From assembly GCA_013365365.1 (NCBI GenBank), contig JABVXU010000033.1:241787-305786 (forward strand): a DNA stretch of 64,000 nt, given 5' to 3'. This document shows positions 1 to 12,517 of this stretch, in pieces. Source of the DNA: Cruorifilaria tuberocauda (taxonomy: Eukaryota > Nematoda > Chromadorea > Rhabditida > Onchocercidae). The notes under the pieces are model-generated. The model was not told the origin of the DNA, ran no database searches, and saw only the letters and a program-made list of their open reading frames with translations. The position numbers and the translations under genes were made by a program. Position 1 is the first letter of the stretch. Every line of letters starts with the position of its first letter.

Positions 1-1212
1 ATTACCAAACAATGAATTGCTATGCAAATAAAAGCTAAACTTTCAAATTGAGTTTTAGACATAATATTACTTTAGAAGTGCTATCTAAATAAGTTAGATC
101 TCAAAATGAAGCTACTAATAAAACAATTAAATTTTTTGTCAGACAATAATCATTCAAATAAATTCAATTCAGTAAATCCTAAATAATCAATGAAGGATTA
201 ATTTAATAAGGCAGTTAAAATTCATCCAAACGAGTTCAAATTCAATAAATTCTAAGTGTTTCACCTTGCTATGGATCATCCATATTTGAAATTTCTTTTT
301 TTTGGATGAATGTTACTATTTCATCTTATTTCATGCTTGAAAGAGAAAAAAAATTTATTTGACCAATTTCAAAGCGATTATTAAGCTGAAAATTAGAATT
401 AACGAATTTCACTTTCCATTCCATTAACATATGTTGTGTGTTGGAATTTCATCAAATTTTTTTTCTTTCCTAAAATGCGTGCAGAGAAAAATTGATTGCA
501 CTGAACTATTGCAACGATCTGTGAATGAATGCTTGCATTGAACAATTTTTCTAGGCTAAAAGGTGTAAAGGAAGAAGAAGACGAAAACTTTAAAATCACG
601 AAATTCCATTCAAATTTCAAACTTTCGTGATCTCTTGAATTATCATATTATCATACATTCCTGATAAACAGTATTGTCTGATAGCCTATCTTAGATATTG
701 TGTATATTGGTGGTAAGTTATGCAGTAATGGAAATGCAATGAAATACAATTGAAAAACACGCAAATGCTTGATTATCCTTTTTTTGTTTTTACTTATAAG
801 CTCATAAAAGTTAGTTTTCAGTATCGTTCGTTATTCTTTCAAATTTAATTACAAAACATTCGATTCAGCTAATGTTAGATGTTCCCGCAACTGTGATTAT
901 TACACAGCTGTTGGAAAGGGCTAATAATTTAGCCATTATTATATTTGAGATTAAGAGTTAATTTGAGTTCAAAGTTCAAAAATTGATAAATTTGAAAATG
1001 TTCATAAGCGCTTTTTCATTAAACTCCTAAAATTGATATCCGAAGTGCTGATATTGAAAGATCCATTTCGAATAATAATGATAGTATCTTTTTTCTTTTG
1101 AAATTTCTTCTCATCTTTGGAGTAAATTATGAATTTGCCACAATTTAAAGAATTTGAAAGGATTTATTATTTTTATCACTGCCGTTTATTATTATCAGTG
1201 AAAAAACTTTTG
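1..1212. other. Intergenic or intronic AT-rich sequence
   Basis: I see no convincing gene here. An acceptor-like site near 873 is followed by a short Cys-containing open stretch that stops at about position 924, but no partner exon was found. The upstream exons of the gene ending at 1741 should lie in this stretch or to the left of the window. Confidence 0.4.
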
Positions 1213-1683
1213 AAAAGTTTAGAAATTGTAAATTGGTCATTTGCTAATAATAACGTCCAATAAAATCCGCACAGGTTCCACCGAATAGCGAGCAAACCAT
1301 GTTGCCGTAAATTGTCGTCTGACAATAAGAAATTGAAACGAAATTGGAACTTAAATAACCTGATTCCGTCTGGAATTCCATATTCAAATTTTTACTTACA
1401 ACTCAGGTTATTTAAGTTCCAATCTCATTTCAATTTCTTATTGTCAGATGGCAATTTAGGGCAGCACGGTGGAACCTGTGCGGATTTTATTGGATGTATG
1501 AGAGAATGGTGAGAAGACGTTAGTAGCAGGAACTCCGTAATTCTCGTAATATTTCCGGATAATATATTCAGAATAATGGATGATGGAGAAGTTAGTGATT
1601 TCGTATGTTTTATTATTACTAGTCTTTGACTGATAATAATTTTATAATTATTAGCAAATGACCAATTCACAATTCCTAAACTT
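1213..1683. repeat. Imperfect foldback: inverted partial duplication of two exons
   Basis: Positions 1213-1365 read as the reverse complement of parts of 1402-1683. Three paired blocks are visible: 1215-1253 with 1645-1683, 1256-1284 with about 1467-1496, and about 1299-1364 with 1402-1465. The spacer at the centre is about 37 bases. The left arm lacks about 150 bases found in the right arm (the end of one exon plus most of the next intron) and has 17 extra bases inside the copied exon. It is therefore a decayed inverted copy of gene sequence. No clear target-site duplication flanks it, so it is not an obvious MITE. The arms are seen directly; the origin is inferred. Confidence 0.75.
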
Positions 1684-1741
1684 GCCACCTGTCGCAACAT
1701 ATGTGGATGAATTGAAACATGAAATTATTAGACAGATATAA
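1448..1741 (+). CDS. 3'-terminal two exons of an unidentified gene (partial)
   Basis: Exon 1448-1508 follows a TTGTCAG acceptor and ends at a GTGAGA donor. Exon 1655-1741 follows ATTATTAG and ends in TAA. Phases agree: one base completes a codon, then 20 whole codons, then 29 codons including the stop. The first exon is aromatic-rich (contains RAARWNLCGFYWMYERM); the second contains LPPVATYVDELKHEIIRQI and ends the protein. I do not recognise the family. The 5' exons are not visible; they may lie left of the foldback or outside the window. Support comes from phase-compatible splice sites and protein-like composition; the adjacent degraded inverted copy suggests this is the intact one. It could still be chance or part of the repeat. 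Confidence 0.4.
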
Positions 1742-3785
1742 ATTTGTCGGAAATTTGAACTATCAAATCATAAACATATCGTCTAATGTATTGTTCTTTA
1801 TTGCATTAAATTTTTGATGATCCTATCAATTAATGTATTAATACATTTAATAATTAAATTACTAGATAGCACGAGATTGTTTTCAGTGTCAAGATAGGCT
1901 AATATTTAGATTATCCGGGGTTTTTTAATTATATATCTCAGGTTTTACTTATCTGTTTCATGATAATTGTGTGATTATGCTGTTAACATGAGTTATCAGT
2001 AGTATTTCATATGCTCCTCATTGTTTTCCTCCCTCCTTCCTTCTTTTTTGATTGTTATTTGTTATTGCTCATTTAGCAAATTATTAAGTTGAAAAAAAAA
2101 GAGAAGAATTTTGAAATGACATAGTTCCTTGAGAGCAACTGCTTTCTTCCTTTTGTTTTTAATCACTGAAAACGATTGGCATTTATCAGTTGTGATAAAT
2201 AACCAATGAACCCTTTAAAAATAATTCCATTAAATGATTGATAAATTTGAAGGAAATTGCGCTAACGATTTATTTCCATCAATTATTCAAACCAAATGTT
2301 GACTTTAGAATTTTTAATATGATTCATCCATTCTTGAGAATATTTATAATACATGCAATTTTCAACGCAGTAAAATAAGAATCTTCTAAATTGGTATATT
2401 GTTGAGAATGATTCATTCAAAATCTTTCAATCAATGTTACTTTTTTAGAAACAAATTCTACATTGAAATACATTTGAAAAAATTTTAATTATTGTAAAAT
2501 TTAATTCAACCAGTAGTTTTTTTATTTGTTTTCGATTAATAAATTATCCTCAGTATTCCAAATTTTTTTTAATTTATAATTTAAAAAATTTTTCTAAGAT
2601 TTTTTTTCAAATTTAAGAAATAATGTTGAATAAACAAATCTCTTATGGTGTAGTGGAAGAAGGAAATGAGAGAAATGTCGGATATTTAGAAATATCTTCG
2701 AGATAGGAATCACACGAACTTTTCTGTGCAATCCTTTCGATGCTTCGATGTTTCCCAAGAAAAAAATACGAAATAGAAAATTAGATTCGTTTAGATGTTC
2801 ATTGTGCGTTTTCTTTCTTATCTTTATCAATAAATTATTTTGAAATTTAAAACTTATCACTCTCAAATAGCTCTTTCATCGATTTAATTTTCATATCATT
2901 TAGTTTCTTATTTTATATAATATCATTCATTCTTTTTTAATTCACTTACTTTTCAAACGAAATTAATTCATTCCTCTCTATCTCTGTAATCTTTTTTGGT
3001 ATATTTCATAATAGTTTATCAGTTCAATTCATCTAGTTATCCTCTCAAACAACGAAACTTCTGGTTGAATGAACTCATTGATAAGCATCAACTTTGACTC
3101 TTTTAGAAATTTTAACTAAATTTAAGCTTTGATGATCGGGAATTCCTGTCATTCTCATTAGGGAACACTGAGAGCAAAAAAGAAAAACTGCTAGAAAATA
3201 ATTTTTCATAATTTGAAAGAAGGAAATTTCCTAATTTTTATCTAATATTTCAATTTATTCAATATTATTTTCATTGATCTTCAAATTGAGAGAATTTCAT
3301 TTCTAATTTAAATCTTTTTGATTCATTTAAGTGAAAGTCATTAGCGTTTTAGTAATTTTTTTGATAGTAAATAGCGAGCAGGTGGCAATTTTAAGACTCC
3401 ACAAGTAAATTTCCAAATGAAATTACCATAAAATTGCATTTCCCTTTCAATCTGTGCTGACAAATCACTTTCCCTCTCTCTCTTTTTGCCTCTTTCAATT
3501 TTTCTTCTTTTCCCACTTTTTACTTATTACTGATTAGTTGCTACTAATTTTTTCAAAGTGAAAAAAAGTACTACTTTTATAGAATAATCCAGGTGTTCTT
3601 CATGCGTAATTCTTTTATATTTCAAATTTCTCGATTTCAAGAATGCTATAATTAAAATTTTAATAGAAATTTAAAATGTACTTTCTTTCTCAGTTATGCA
3701 TACAAATCGAGAATTTTTTATTATCCAATGCTAATTTAAATTTAAGCCAAAATATTTATCATATTTTATTTAATTACTTTTAATC

Positions 3786-4033
3786 CGTGTACGTATACGC
3801 GTGTGTGTTCGTGAACGTGACGTGTATGCGTCTGTTTGTGTATGTATGAAGAAAAAAGAAAATTGTCCTAGCAATTTATCCTTTGAGATTTTTCTTAATT
3901 ATTGCTGCTGTCATAAAAGGATTTAACGATGTTACGTAATGGATTTGTATTTTATAAATGTATGTGTTTGTGTAGTGTATATGCTTGTATGCATGTATGT
4001 GAACGTACGTAAACATATGAAACGTACGTGAAA
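3786..4033. repeat. Degenerate TG/TATG-rich tracts
   Basis: Two clusters, about 3786-3848 and 3957-4033, are rich in alternating TG, CGTA and TATG words. These are imperfect alternating purine-pyrimidine tracts, probably decayed microsatellites. Confidence 0.5.
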
Positions 4034-6400
4034 ATATATGTCATTTCAATTATGTTTATCGATTCGGCGAAAATTTTCATTTGTTTGTCCGCATTAAAAA
4101 TTTCATTTATATTCAAACGAAGATTTCGGATCATTTAAATTTCATACAATGATTGTAGTTGTCCTTCATTGACATCCTTTCCATTTAATCAACTATTATT
4201 TAATTGACAATGATAGCCTTATCTTAACAAGTGACCGATATTCGATTTACGTTCTCCAAAATTTACATTTTAGATTTCTTCTTTTTTCAGCATGCGCAAT
4301 TGTCCTAGCTGAATGAACTATTTCGTACATTTTGGTAACTTTATGTCAATAAATTAAAATCTATTAAAGTATAAATTATATTTTTGAAGATTCAATCCAG
4401 AATATATCAGAATTTCCGCATTAGTAGATTTATCGTGATTTTTTTTTCTGAATCCCAAAATTTCTCGCAATAATATATATATTACAATGAATCATTTCTT
4501 AAAGAGAAAATAATTTCCAATTTTGAAATCGTGAAATTTCAATAAAATATTTTGAGGTATTTTATCAAATAGCTAATAATAGTAATTCAAAAATTAACTG
4601 CAATAAACAATGGAAACATTTTTTGGAATAAAATGAAATATTTTTGAATCGATTTACAACGATCATCAATCATGTTGAATATGAACACCGCCTATCTGTG
4701 TCTATCGAATTTTCCTCCTTTTTTCTCATTTTTTGTTTTTATAAAATCCATATTTTGCTAATATGTTTTCGATGGATCATACCGGAAAAAAAACGTAACT
4801 GAAAACGGAAACGGAAACCGAAAGAATAATTAATTTATCAAAGTGTGATTTTCGAATATGTTCAAATTTTTTAAAATGAACAATAAAGTAAATTAAAGAA
4901 AAAATAATGTGTTAAGCTATCTCTTGCTATTTTCACTTCCATCAAATTCCATTTTGTTCATTTTATAGACAACCGATAAGCGATAAGCGATAGGATAAGA
5001 TCATTTCTCATTTTGATCGATCACTGTTGATTCAGCTCTGTTTATTTTCTAATGCATTTAAATCAATCAGACATTTTGTTGAATTTTATTGAATCATTAG
5101 CTCATGCTTACAGTTTGCAGATTCTAATTGAAAATCAAAAATTTTGAAAATATCTGAAAAGATAACGCATGTTATTAATTAATTTTTCATGAACAATTGT
5201 TTTAATTTGTAAATTAAAATGCATATATTTAATATATCTAAGCATTAATATAAGCAATCGAATTAATAAATAATCAAAGCATTAGCAATCGATTCAATCA
5301 ATAAATTAACCGTTAATAATCAATAAAGTAATTATTTTGATGATAAAATTTTTTTTCATTTTTGCTAACTAAAATATTTGAGTGTTTGTAATGCATTTTA
5401 TGGAGAGTCGGGAAGTATCTCTCGGCAATATACATATTAGATGGAAGGAAATTTTTTAAATTGATAGAGGGAGGAATGGATGGAAGTGTTGTTTCGGTTG
5501 AGTGACTATTACCAAATTCTCGATTGGAATAAAAAAACGAATAAATCTTTTGAAGGGATCTTTCCATCGTTTCGTTCATTGTTATTCCACTTTATTCCTC
5601 ACCGTTTTTTCTTCTCTGTTATTTATGAAAATTAATTCTTAATTTTATTTGAAAACAAAATTGTATTATTGATTGGGATCCTTTTTTCTTTTTTATTTAT
5701 TTGGTTGTTGATAATTATTGATTGAATTAATGAAATAAATTGATGATAGAATGATAAGAAGCCATTTGGTAGCCGTACAATCCGTCTTACCCTTAAGAAT
5801 TATACTCTTAGATTAGTAATGAAATTCTGAAATGATCTGATTAATTCGTTTGAGAGAGAAAGTTTGTTTATGAGATTTTTATTGAATCGTTGAAACTGCT
5901 AGTTTCTAATCAGAAAACATGCAAATTCCCTAACAATGTTAAAATGATCAAGCAATCAATAATTCTACTTCTAAAGATAACAAATTTGATTAGTTCTAAA
6001 TGAATCGATAAATAATGCCTTCCACATATCAACAGCAATTTCTTCTATTCCACTTTTTTAAATTAATTAAATTAATATGTTTTTTTCACACTGCTAAATT
6101 ATATTTTTTTACGAGAGTAAATAGAATTACTATTTGATTGCATATATTTATATGCAAAGCTATTATTAGCTCACTTCAATAATTTGCAACTTTTTAAATT
6201 TCAAAGCTTTTAATTTATAATGCTATTTCGAGATGGGGATTAATATTGTAAGCAATGAAAAAGCGTGAAATTGAGGAAATGCAATAAACATAAATAAGCA
6301 TTGACCGTTGGATAATAAGGAAACTAAAGAATGAATGTTAGAAGAGAGGATGAGAAGAGAGAGTAAAGAGTGAGATAGAATAAGAGAGGATCGGTCTGAA

Positions 6401-6434
6401 GAAAGAGAAAGAGGGAGAGAGAGAGAGAGAGAGA
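6401..6434. repeat. (GA)n microsatellite
   Basis: An almost pure GA tract ends at 6434, preceded by about 80 bases of purine-rich sequence. Confidence 0.85.
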
Positions 6435-6589
6435 ATCTTGAATTGCCAGGAGATTTAGCTATAATTTCTATTGCTGACCATCAAATCTCAAATAGCTGTT
6501 AAATATGATTGGGAAACAAACGATTGAAAGTCGTAAATAAATGTTTAGAAAAAGAATTCACAAATGAAAATGAAATAATCTCTACTGCA

Positions 6590-6760
6590 TTACTCTACTA
6601 CTACTACTATTACTATTACTGCTACTATTACTACTACTACTACTAATATTACTATTACATATTACGATTATATTATTATTATTATTATTATCATTACTAT
6701 TACACATCATATTATTATTACTATTACTACTAGTAATATTAATAATAATAGTAATAACAT
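6590..6760. repeat. Imperfect trinucleotide array (TAC/TAT/ATT)
   Basis: About 170 bases made mostly of TAC, TAT, ATT and related triplets, continuing less clearly to about 6920. The interruptions suggest an old, drifting array. Confidence 0.8.
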
Positions 6761-9700
6761 TTAATTAATTACTAAAATTAATTATGATAATAAATGATAA
6801 CAATAATATTATATTAATAAAAAGTAGTAATAATAATGAAGAAAAAAATAATAATGCCATCACTATTATTATGTACATAATTACTACGATTATTTCTACA
6901 GCTACAATGCCAACTACTACTGCAATGTAGCGATTGGAAAGTTAAAGAAAAGTAATATAGTTTAGAAGAAATGTGCGAATTGACTTTAATGCAATTTTCG
7001 TATATGCAAGTAAAGCAGCTGTTAAGCAGAGCACAAATCACTGGCAGTTGCTCTATTGCAATTTAGCTTTCTTGCAAAATTAGCAAGGAAACAGGAAAGT
7101 TTACTCGTGATATTATTGGGATATCACTTGTTTGAGCAATGCGCGATATGATTAGTTGGACATTATGCTATGGGTAAGTTGGATACTGCTTGTGCTTTTA
7201 AAAAATACTTGGATAATTTTGAGAATTGAGTTTTGTATTCTCAAGGTTTAAGATTTTGGTGCATTTATCAATAGGCTGAAAATATAAATGCTTGTACAGA
7301 GTGAAAAAATGACGGAAGTAATCATTTTCCCGATTTATTATAATGTAAGGTTCTGATGAGAATTCACGTTTTTCCCACTTCCTCTCTCTCTGTCTTCTCC
7401 CTCCTCCCTGAAAAGATTTCTAAAAGATATATAAAGGTTGAGACCAACTATTTGGGAATATTTTATGCTTATAAAATTCATCATTAGCATTATGATAAAT
7501 AATTTCTAGAGAAAATATTACCTTGTTCATAACTTCTAACGTAATTGATTTCAGCAAGAATAATCTTGCAATTGCTTTCATTGATTAACAAAACTTTAGA
7601 TTCTAATCAATAAATGATAAGCTTGAAGTTAAGCGAATTATTATGGTTACTTTTATCATATCATGATATAATTCCTCTAAATTGTCTTTCAACGAAATAA
7701 ACATCTCAAATATCATAGCTCTTCACTTAAAATTTTTTCATCATTTATACAGCAAACATATATTTCCTTGAATTATCACTTCTTTTTTCATTTTTTCTTA
7801 TTCAATTACTTCCCGTTTGTACATTTTAACAAAGCTTTTCTATGGAAGAGATCCTTTCCTTCCGAGCACTTCCGTCGCTTACTTTTCCAATGTCTCTTGA
7901 AAATACAAATGCAAGTGGTCAAAGTTGCAAATAATTCAATTTATTTTCAAACTCTTCTTTTTTAGTAAATCTGTTGGAAATTTGAAGTAGAAAGGAAGTT
8001 TCCATCTAAAATTACTTTATAATAATTTTAATGATCGAAGAACTTATTAAGTTGATTTTAATCTTCCAGAAATTTCCCACTTTCTTATAATACTTTTTTT
8101 TATTTAACAAGAAAACTAAAAAGCATTAAAGCAAAACAATAATGTAACTTGAACCAAAAAAAAAGACTGAAAAATTGATGCTTGTAATTTTTTTTTTTAT
8201 AACATAGACAATGAATAGAAGAGGAAAATGTAGAAACATATTGAATTAAGAGAAATGTCAAATTGCATTATTGAGGATAAAACTGATGAATAGTTCAAGC
8301 TAAGTAAGCAAGCAAATTTTGATATATTAATGACAAAGAAGCTGCTTATAGAAATATTGCGAATGATTATATCAGGGATTCTTTTGAAATCATTTATATC
8401 ATTATTTCCCACAATGTATTGAATTCCAACTTTTGGTTACTTTCGTATCAAAGAAAGGGAATAATCATTATGTAGTTCTCTTCCAAATACATTAATATAA
8501 TGAAGTTTAAAGCGATGAAAAGCAGTTAATTAAATTTTATTTTTTGAATTCACACAGTATCCTTCAACCATTCTCTATCGTTTATTTTTTTTTCGTCCTT
8601 TATTTCTTTTTTTCTAGTAAGATTTACTGGCTTATTTCATGATGGCAACATAGTCTAAGTTTAATTCACAAATGTATTAGTAAATTCTCCATGATTAAAG
8701 TCTTTATTTCATATTATTTTTATTAATTAAAAATTCGAATTGATTTCTTTCCCATTGGATGTTATAGTTTTCCGTTTTCCGTTTTTTTTTTAAATCTTGA
8801 AATAATCCATCGATTTCATTCTTTGACCATCCTGAATTAATCCAGTCCTATGAGCCTTCTTAACACTTGTGATTTTTTTCTTCTTTGAAATCCATAATAC
8901 TTATAGAAGCTTCACTGAGCTTATTGAAGAAAAAACCCCATTGAATAACTTGAAAATTTCTTCAGTCTTACAATTTTATGCTAATTTTTTTCATTAACTA
9001 AAATATCACAATGATTATTTGTTTAGATTAACTTATCGCATTACATTATCATAATATTCCATTGTATTATCACTCAGATATTACTATCTTGCATTCGGTT
9101 AGTAGTATCAAAAAGAAATGAAAAAATATTGATGTAGTGATAAGGAGCAAAGTATGGTCAATTGTATTTTGGCAAAATGAAGTGGCAAAAATTTACTTGA
9201 TAAGAATCTGAAAGTGAAGCAGGAATTCAGGAAAGAGTAACGGTGATCCCATCAATTTACGATATTGTGAAATAGTAAAAGGACAGTAAGACGGAGAAAG
9301 CAGAAGAGGTAGCTTTTTTTATTCCGAAACTGTGATATCTTAGAGAAATATTCAAAATTCATTTATTGTGAAGAGAAAAAAGATAACTGAAATGTATGAC
9401 AAGGTTAACAATACTCATTACAAACCGGAATACCAAGGTAAATTCATCTAAGGTTCTTTGCTATGAAACCGATTGCGCATTCAACCTTGAAGATGAACAG
9501 CGCAAAATTAACAGAGTGGGAAAATTCCTATTTGGGACAAATATGGGAATGAGTTGAAATGAGTATTTTGAAAAGGGCTATAAGGAAGAATTCTGTTTTT
9601 TTATTTTTTGAAAGTTATAATAAATAAAATAGCAACAATTGACAATTAATTGTATCGAAATGAGTAATCCATTAACCTTTCATTAAAATACTCAATAAGT

Positions 9701-9901
9701 ATTAGTGAGAAAGAAAGAAAGGATAATTATTTTTAATTAATGAAAAATTAGAATAAAATTTTGAATAGATGAGAGAGATGATAATCTATAGCAAAAAAAT
9801 ATGAAAGAAAGACACATGCAAAATTGTTATATTTTATCGGGATAATTCGATCCGATCCGATTATTTCCTTTAACGTTATCAATAATCGATAACTGAAGCA
9901 T

Positions 9902-9956
9902 ATCTCTCCCTCCCTCTCTCTCTCTCTCCCTCTCTCTCTCTCTCCCTCTCCCTCTC
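9902..9956. repeat. (CT)n / CCCTCT tract
   Basis: A pyrimidine-only run of CT and CCCT units. Read on the minus strand it gives an artificial Arg/Glu-repeat reading frame, which I do not take as a gene. Confidence 0.9.
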
Positions 9957-10076
9957 GATATAAGCCTATTATTAGGTGCTTTGTTAAAAAAACCATAAGA
10001 GATATATAGATAGACTTAAAATCGATAATAATCTTCAATTGATCCATTTCATTATTTGTTAAGCTTTCGTGGTATT

Positions 10077-10117
10077 ATACATATATATATGTGTGTGTGT
10101 GTGTGGGTGTATGTGTC
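10077..10117. repeat. (AT)n-(GT)n microsatellite
   Basis: A short AT run passes into a GT run with one interruption. It lies 120 bases after the CT tract. Confidence 0.85.
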
Positions 10118-10226
10118 GTTGTTATGCTTAAAAGCTACAAAGTCCATCTCTCCCTCTCAAGTCAATTAAAATTAAAAGATCGCTTAATCTAAGAACATAT
10201 GTCATATCCTGTTTTCTTCAAAACAC

Positions 10227-10461
10227 TGAGAGAGAGAGGGAGAGAGAGAGAAAATCTTTGAGGTGAATTTAAATCATTCATAGGTTATTTCTTCCTTTCA
10301 AGGACTTTTATCTCTTTTTGATATTATTACATGTGCAAAATATGTTTGTATTTAAATACTAAAAATGATATTTAGCTATAGTTTTGATCAAATGGAAGGA
10401 TCAGATTGCTCAGTGATATTATTTTCAAATTTTATTCTTTAAATGAGGAGTGAGAGTGAAA

Positions 10462-10492
<31 letters not shown>
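10227..10492. repeat. Two (GA)n microsatellites
   Basis: GA tracts at 10227-10251 and 10464-10492 are separated by ordinary AT-rich sequence. With the CT and GT tracts just upstream they form a cluster of four simple repeats in about 600 bases. Confidence 0.85.
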
Positions 10493-10495
<3 letters not shown>

Positions 10496-11560
10496 GAAGA
10501 GAGGAATGAAAGGAAAGAAGAGATTTGATGGAAAGATGAAGAGATGAATTTTTTTTGGATTTATCATAATGTCTGTAACGCTTCATCTCCTGAGATAATG
10601 TTTATCTTTTCACATTACATTCTTTTTTTGTTTTTTCTTTCCTTCTTTTTCATTGATATTTTATGCTTAAATTTATTTTCAAAGATAATTATTTTCTTTA
10701 AAAATGATAATTCAATATTTTTCTGGTAGAATTCTTATCAGTTATTGGAGAATCTTCATGAAATTATCATACTTCTTTTCCTGTCTTCTTGTAAGGAATA
10801 TACTTCTGGAATTGGATGAAATACTTTGTTACTTTTCAACGATTACATTTTGACGTCATAACAATTTCGGTGAAAATTACAATTACAATCTCTTATATTA
10901 CATTTATCAACAAATTATCAATGCATTACGTGTTCTTCTCCTTTTTTCGTTAAGGTTAATGGAAAGGACGAGGAAAAAGTTGTCTTGTCTGTCTTAATTT
11001 GTTTTTTTCTAATCAGGATTTTTAATTGCTATCTCACTATCGTTTACTTATCAACAGTAGAGATAAGTTAATGGTAAGAGTTCAACTGGAAGTTTGTCTA
11101 TAAAAAGCTCTCGATGGATATATATATATTTGGAAGCTTTCAGCGTCATTTTCTTTTAATGTCTAATAACGCCTTGTTGCACTTTTGCAACTGACTTAAA
11201 AAAGGCTATTAATAATTTTATTTTCATTCTGATTTCATTTCAGTTCTCTTAAATATCTCTTATCTCCTATCATTTCTTCATAGCAATTAATAATCACTAC
11301 TTTTATTGAATGATAATTATCATTAATCTTGTAAATTAGATAAAATAAAAGAATTCAATAATGTTTTATTATTATTAATTTAGGATGAATCCCTTCAATT
11401 CTTGTATTTTCAAAATAACTTGTTGATGTTTTTTTTCTTTATTACGGATGTTTCTCTTATTTTTCTTTTTATGGAAACAGTTTTGCCATTTCAAAAGAAA
11501 GTTTCTTCTAATTATAGCTTCTCTGATGAATATATTATCCTGCATAGGATCGGCTAGAAT

Positions 11561-11623
11561 GTTTTTAGCTTTTTAATGGTTTAAATGGTAAGTGTTTTAG
11601 CTTTTTAATGGTTTAAATGGTAA
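11561..11623. repeat. Two-copy tandem duplication, unit about 31 bases
   Basis: The unit containing AGCTTTTTAATGGTTTAAAT occurs twice head to tail (11561-11591 and 11592-11623) with one or two differences. No coding role is apparent. Confidence 0.75.
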
Positions 11624-12034
11624 ATGTTGTTTTAATGGAAGATGTGTAAGCCTAGGATGGAAAAGCCAATCATGAGTTATCCGAAATAAGCCTAGAGTGT
11701 TATTTCCTTTTTAATATAACTATCTCTTCAGCTATCATTAGTTTTTGATCTCCTAGTGATAATCAATTTTTATGATTTTATGTTCATCGCTGTTTATGAC
11801 TTCGGAATTATTTTTCTGATAAGAGCAATAAATTGATATTTTGATTCGATTTTTTCCCTAATTGTGAATAGTAATTTACATTTACTGTTTTAGTATTTTC
11901 TAAATTTGTACTTTATTCCAAAATTTAAGGAAAAAGTTGCGCTATTGATTGGAATTTTTGTTAAATGATTCATGATGGAGAGAAATGAAGTGCGCTTTTA
12001 TTATTCATCTCTCCAATTAGCATCCTTGCCAACC

Positions 12035-12517
12035 TTATTCATATATCTTTTTACACCTGATATTTTCATTTCCAATATTAAAAGATTTCCTAAGAGAGTA
12101 CTGATGTGCTAAAAGATATTGGACAATAATTAGCAACAAGAAAGCGATAGCTGTAAGCAAATGATGTCTAGGCTTATCAAGCTTTAAAAGCATTACCGTA
12201 TGCAGCAAGTGAAATGAGGAAATTGTTGGAAGAGCTTCTTTAATATGCAAAAAAAGAATTTCAGAATTAGCTCCCATTATCGATTTTGGGAAGGAAAATT
12301 TTGATTTCGTCTTAAATTTGGTAACTATTAGTTGAAAAACAAAAATCGTTTTTGCATATTTCTTATTTACTTTTTTTGATGAAAATTCCACAATTTTTCT
12401 GAGAAATAAAACACTTTTTTCTTTTTTGTCAAATGAAGTTGCATTTATGATAAATAATTGTGAGTTATGAAATTCTAAAATCGTTACTTTAACTTTTGTA
12501 TTATTATCGCAAATCAT
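12035..12517 (-). other. 160-codon open frame of doubtful status
   Basis: This is the longest open frame in the first 13 kb, ATG to stop. For the base composition I estimate that a frame this long should arise by chance in only about one window in a hundred. The protein is Lys/Ile/Phe/Leu-rich with a possible membrane segment near residues 122-138 (AIAFLLLIIVQYLL). No family is recognised, there is no clear acceptor near its ATG, and its composition matches translated AT-rich sequence. It may be an orphan gene, an old relic or chance. Confidence 0.15.

Noticed and set aside
874..926. Possible Cys-rich terminal exon after a TTCAG acceptor
   Set aside because: Very short, competing frames are equally open and no upstream exon could be joined.
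1213..1683. Foldback as a terminal-inverted-repeat transposon (MITE)
   Set aside because: No clear target-site duplication, and the arms contain exon and splice-site sequence; an inverted gene duplication explains it better, though only a genome-wide copy count can settle it.
9396..9557. 53-codon plus-strand frame with ATG
   Set aside because: The length is within chance expectation for this composition, with no signal peptide, acceptor or known motif.
9748..10047. Minus-strand open frame with an Arg/Glu/Gly repeat
   Set aside because: It is the CT microsatellite read in translation; the flanks are not protein-like and no splice sites fit.
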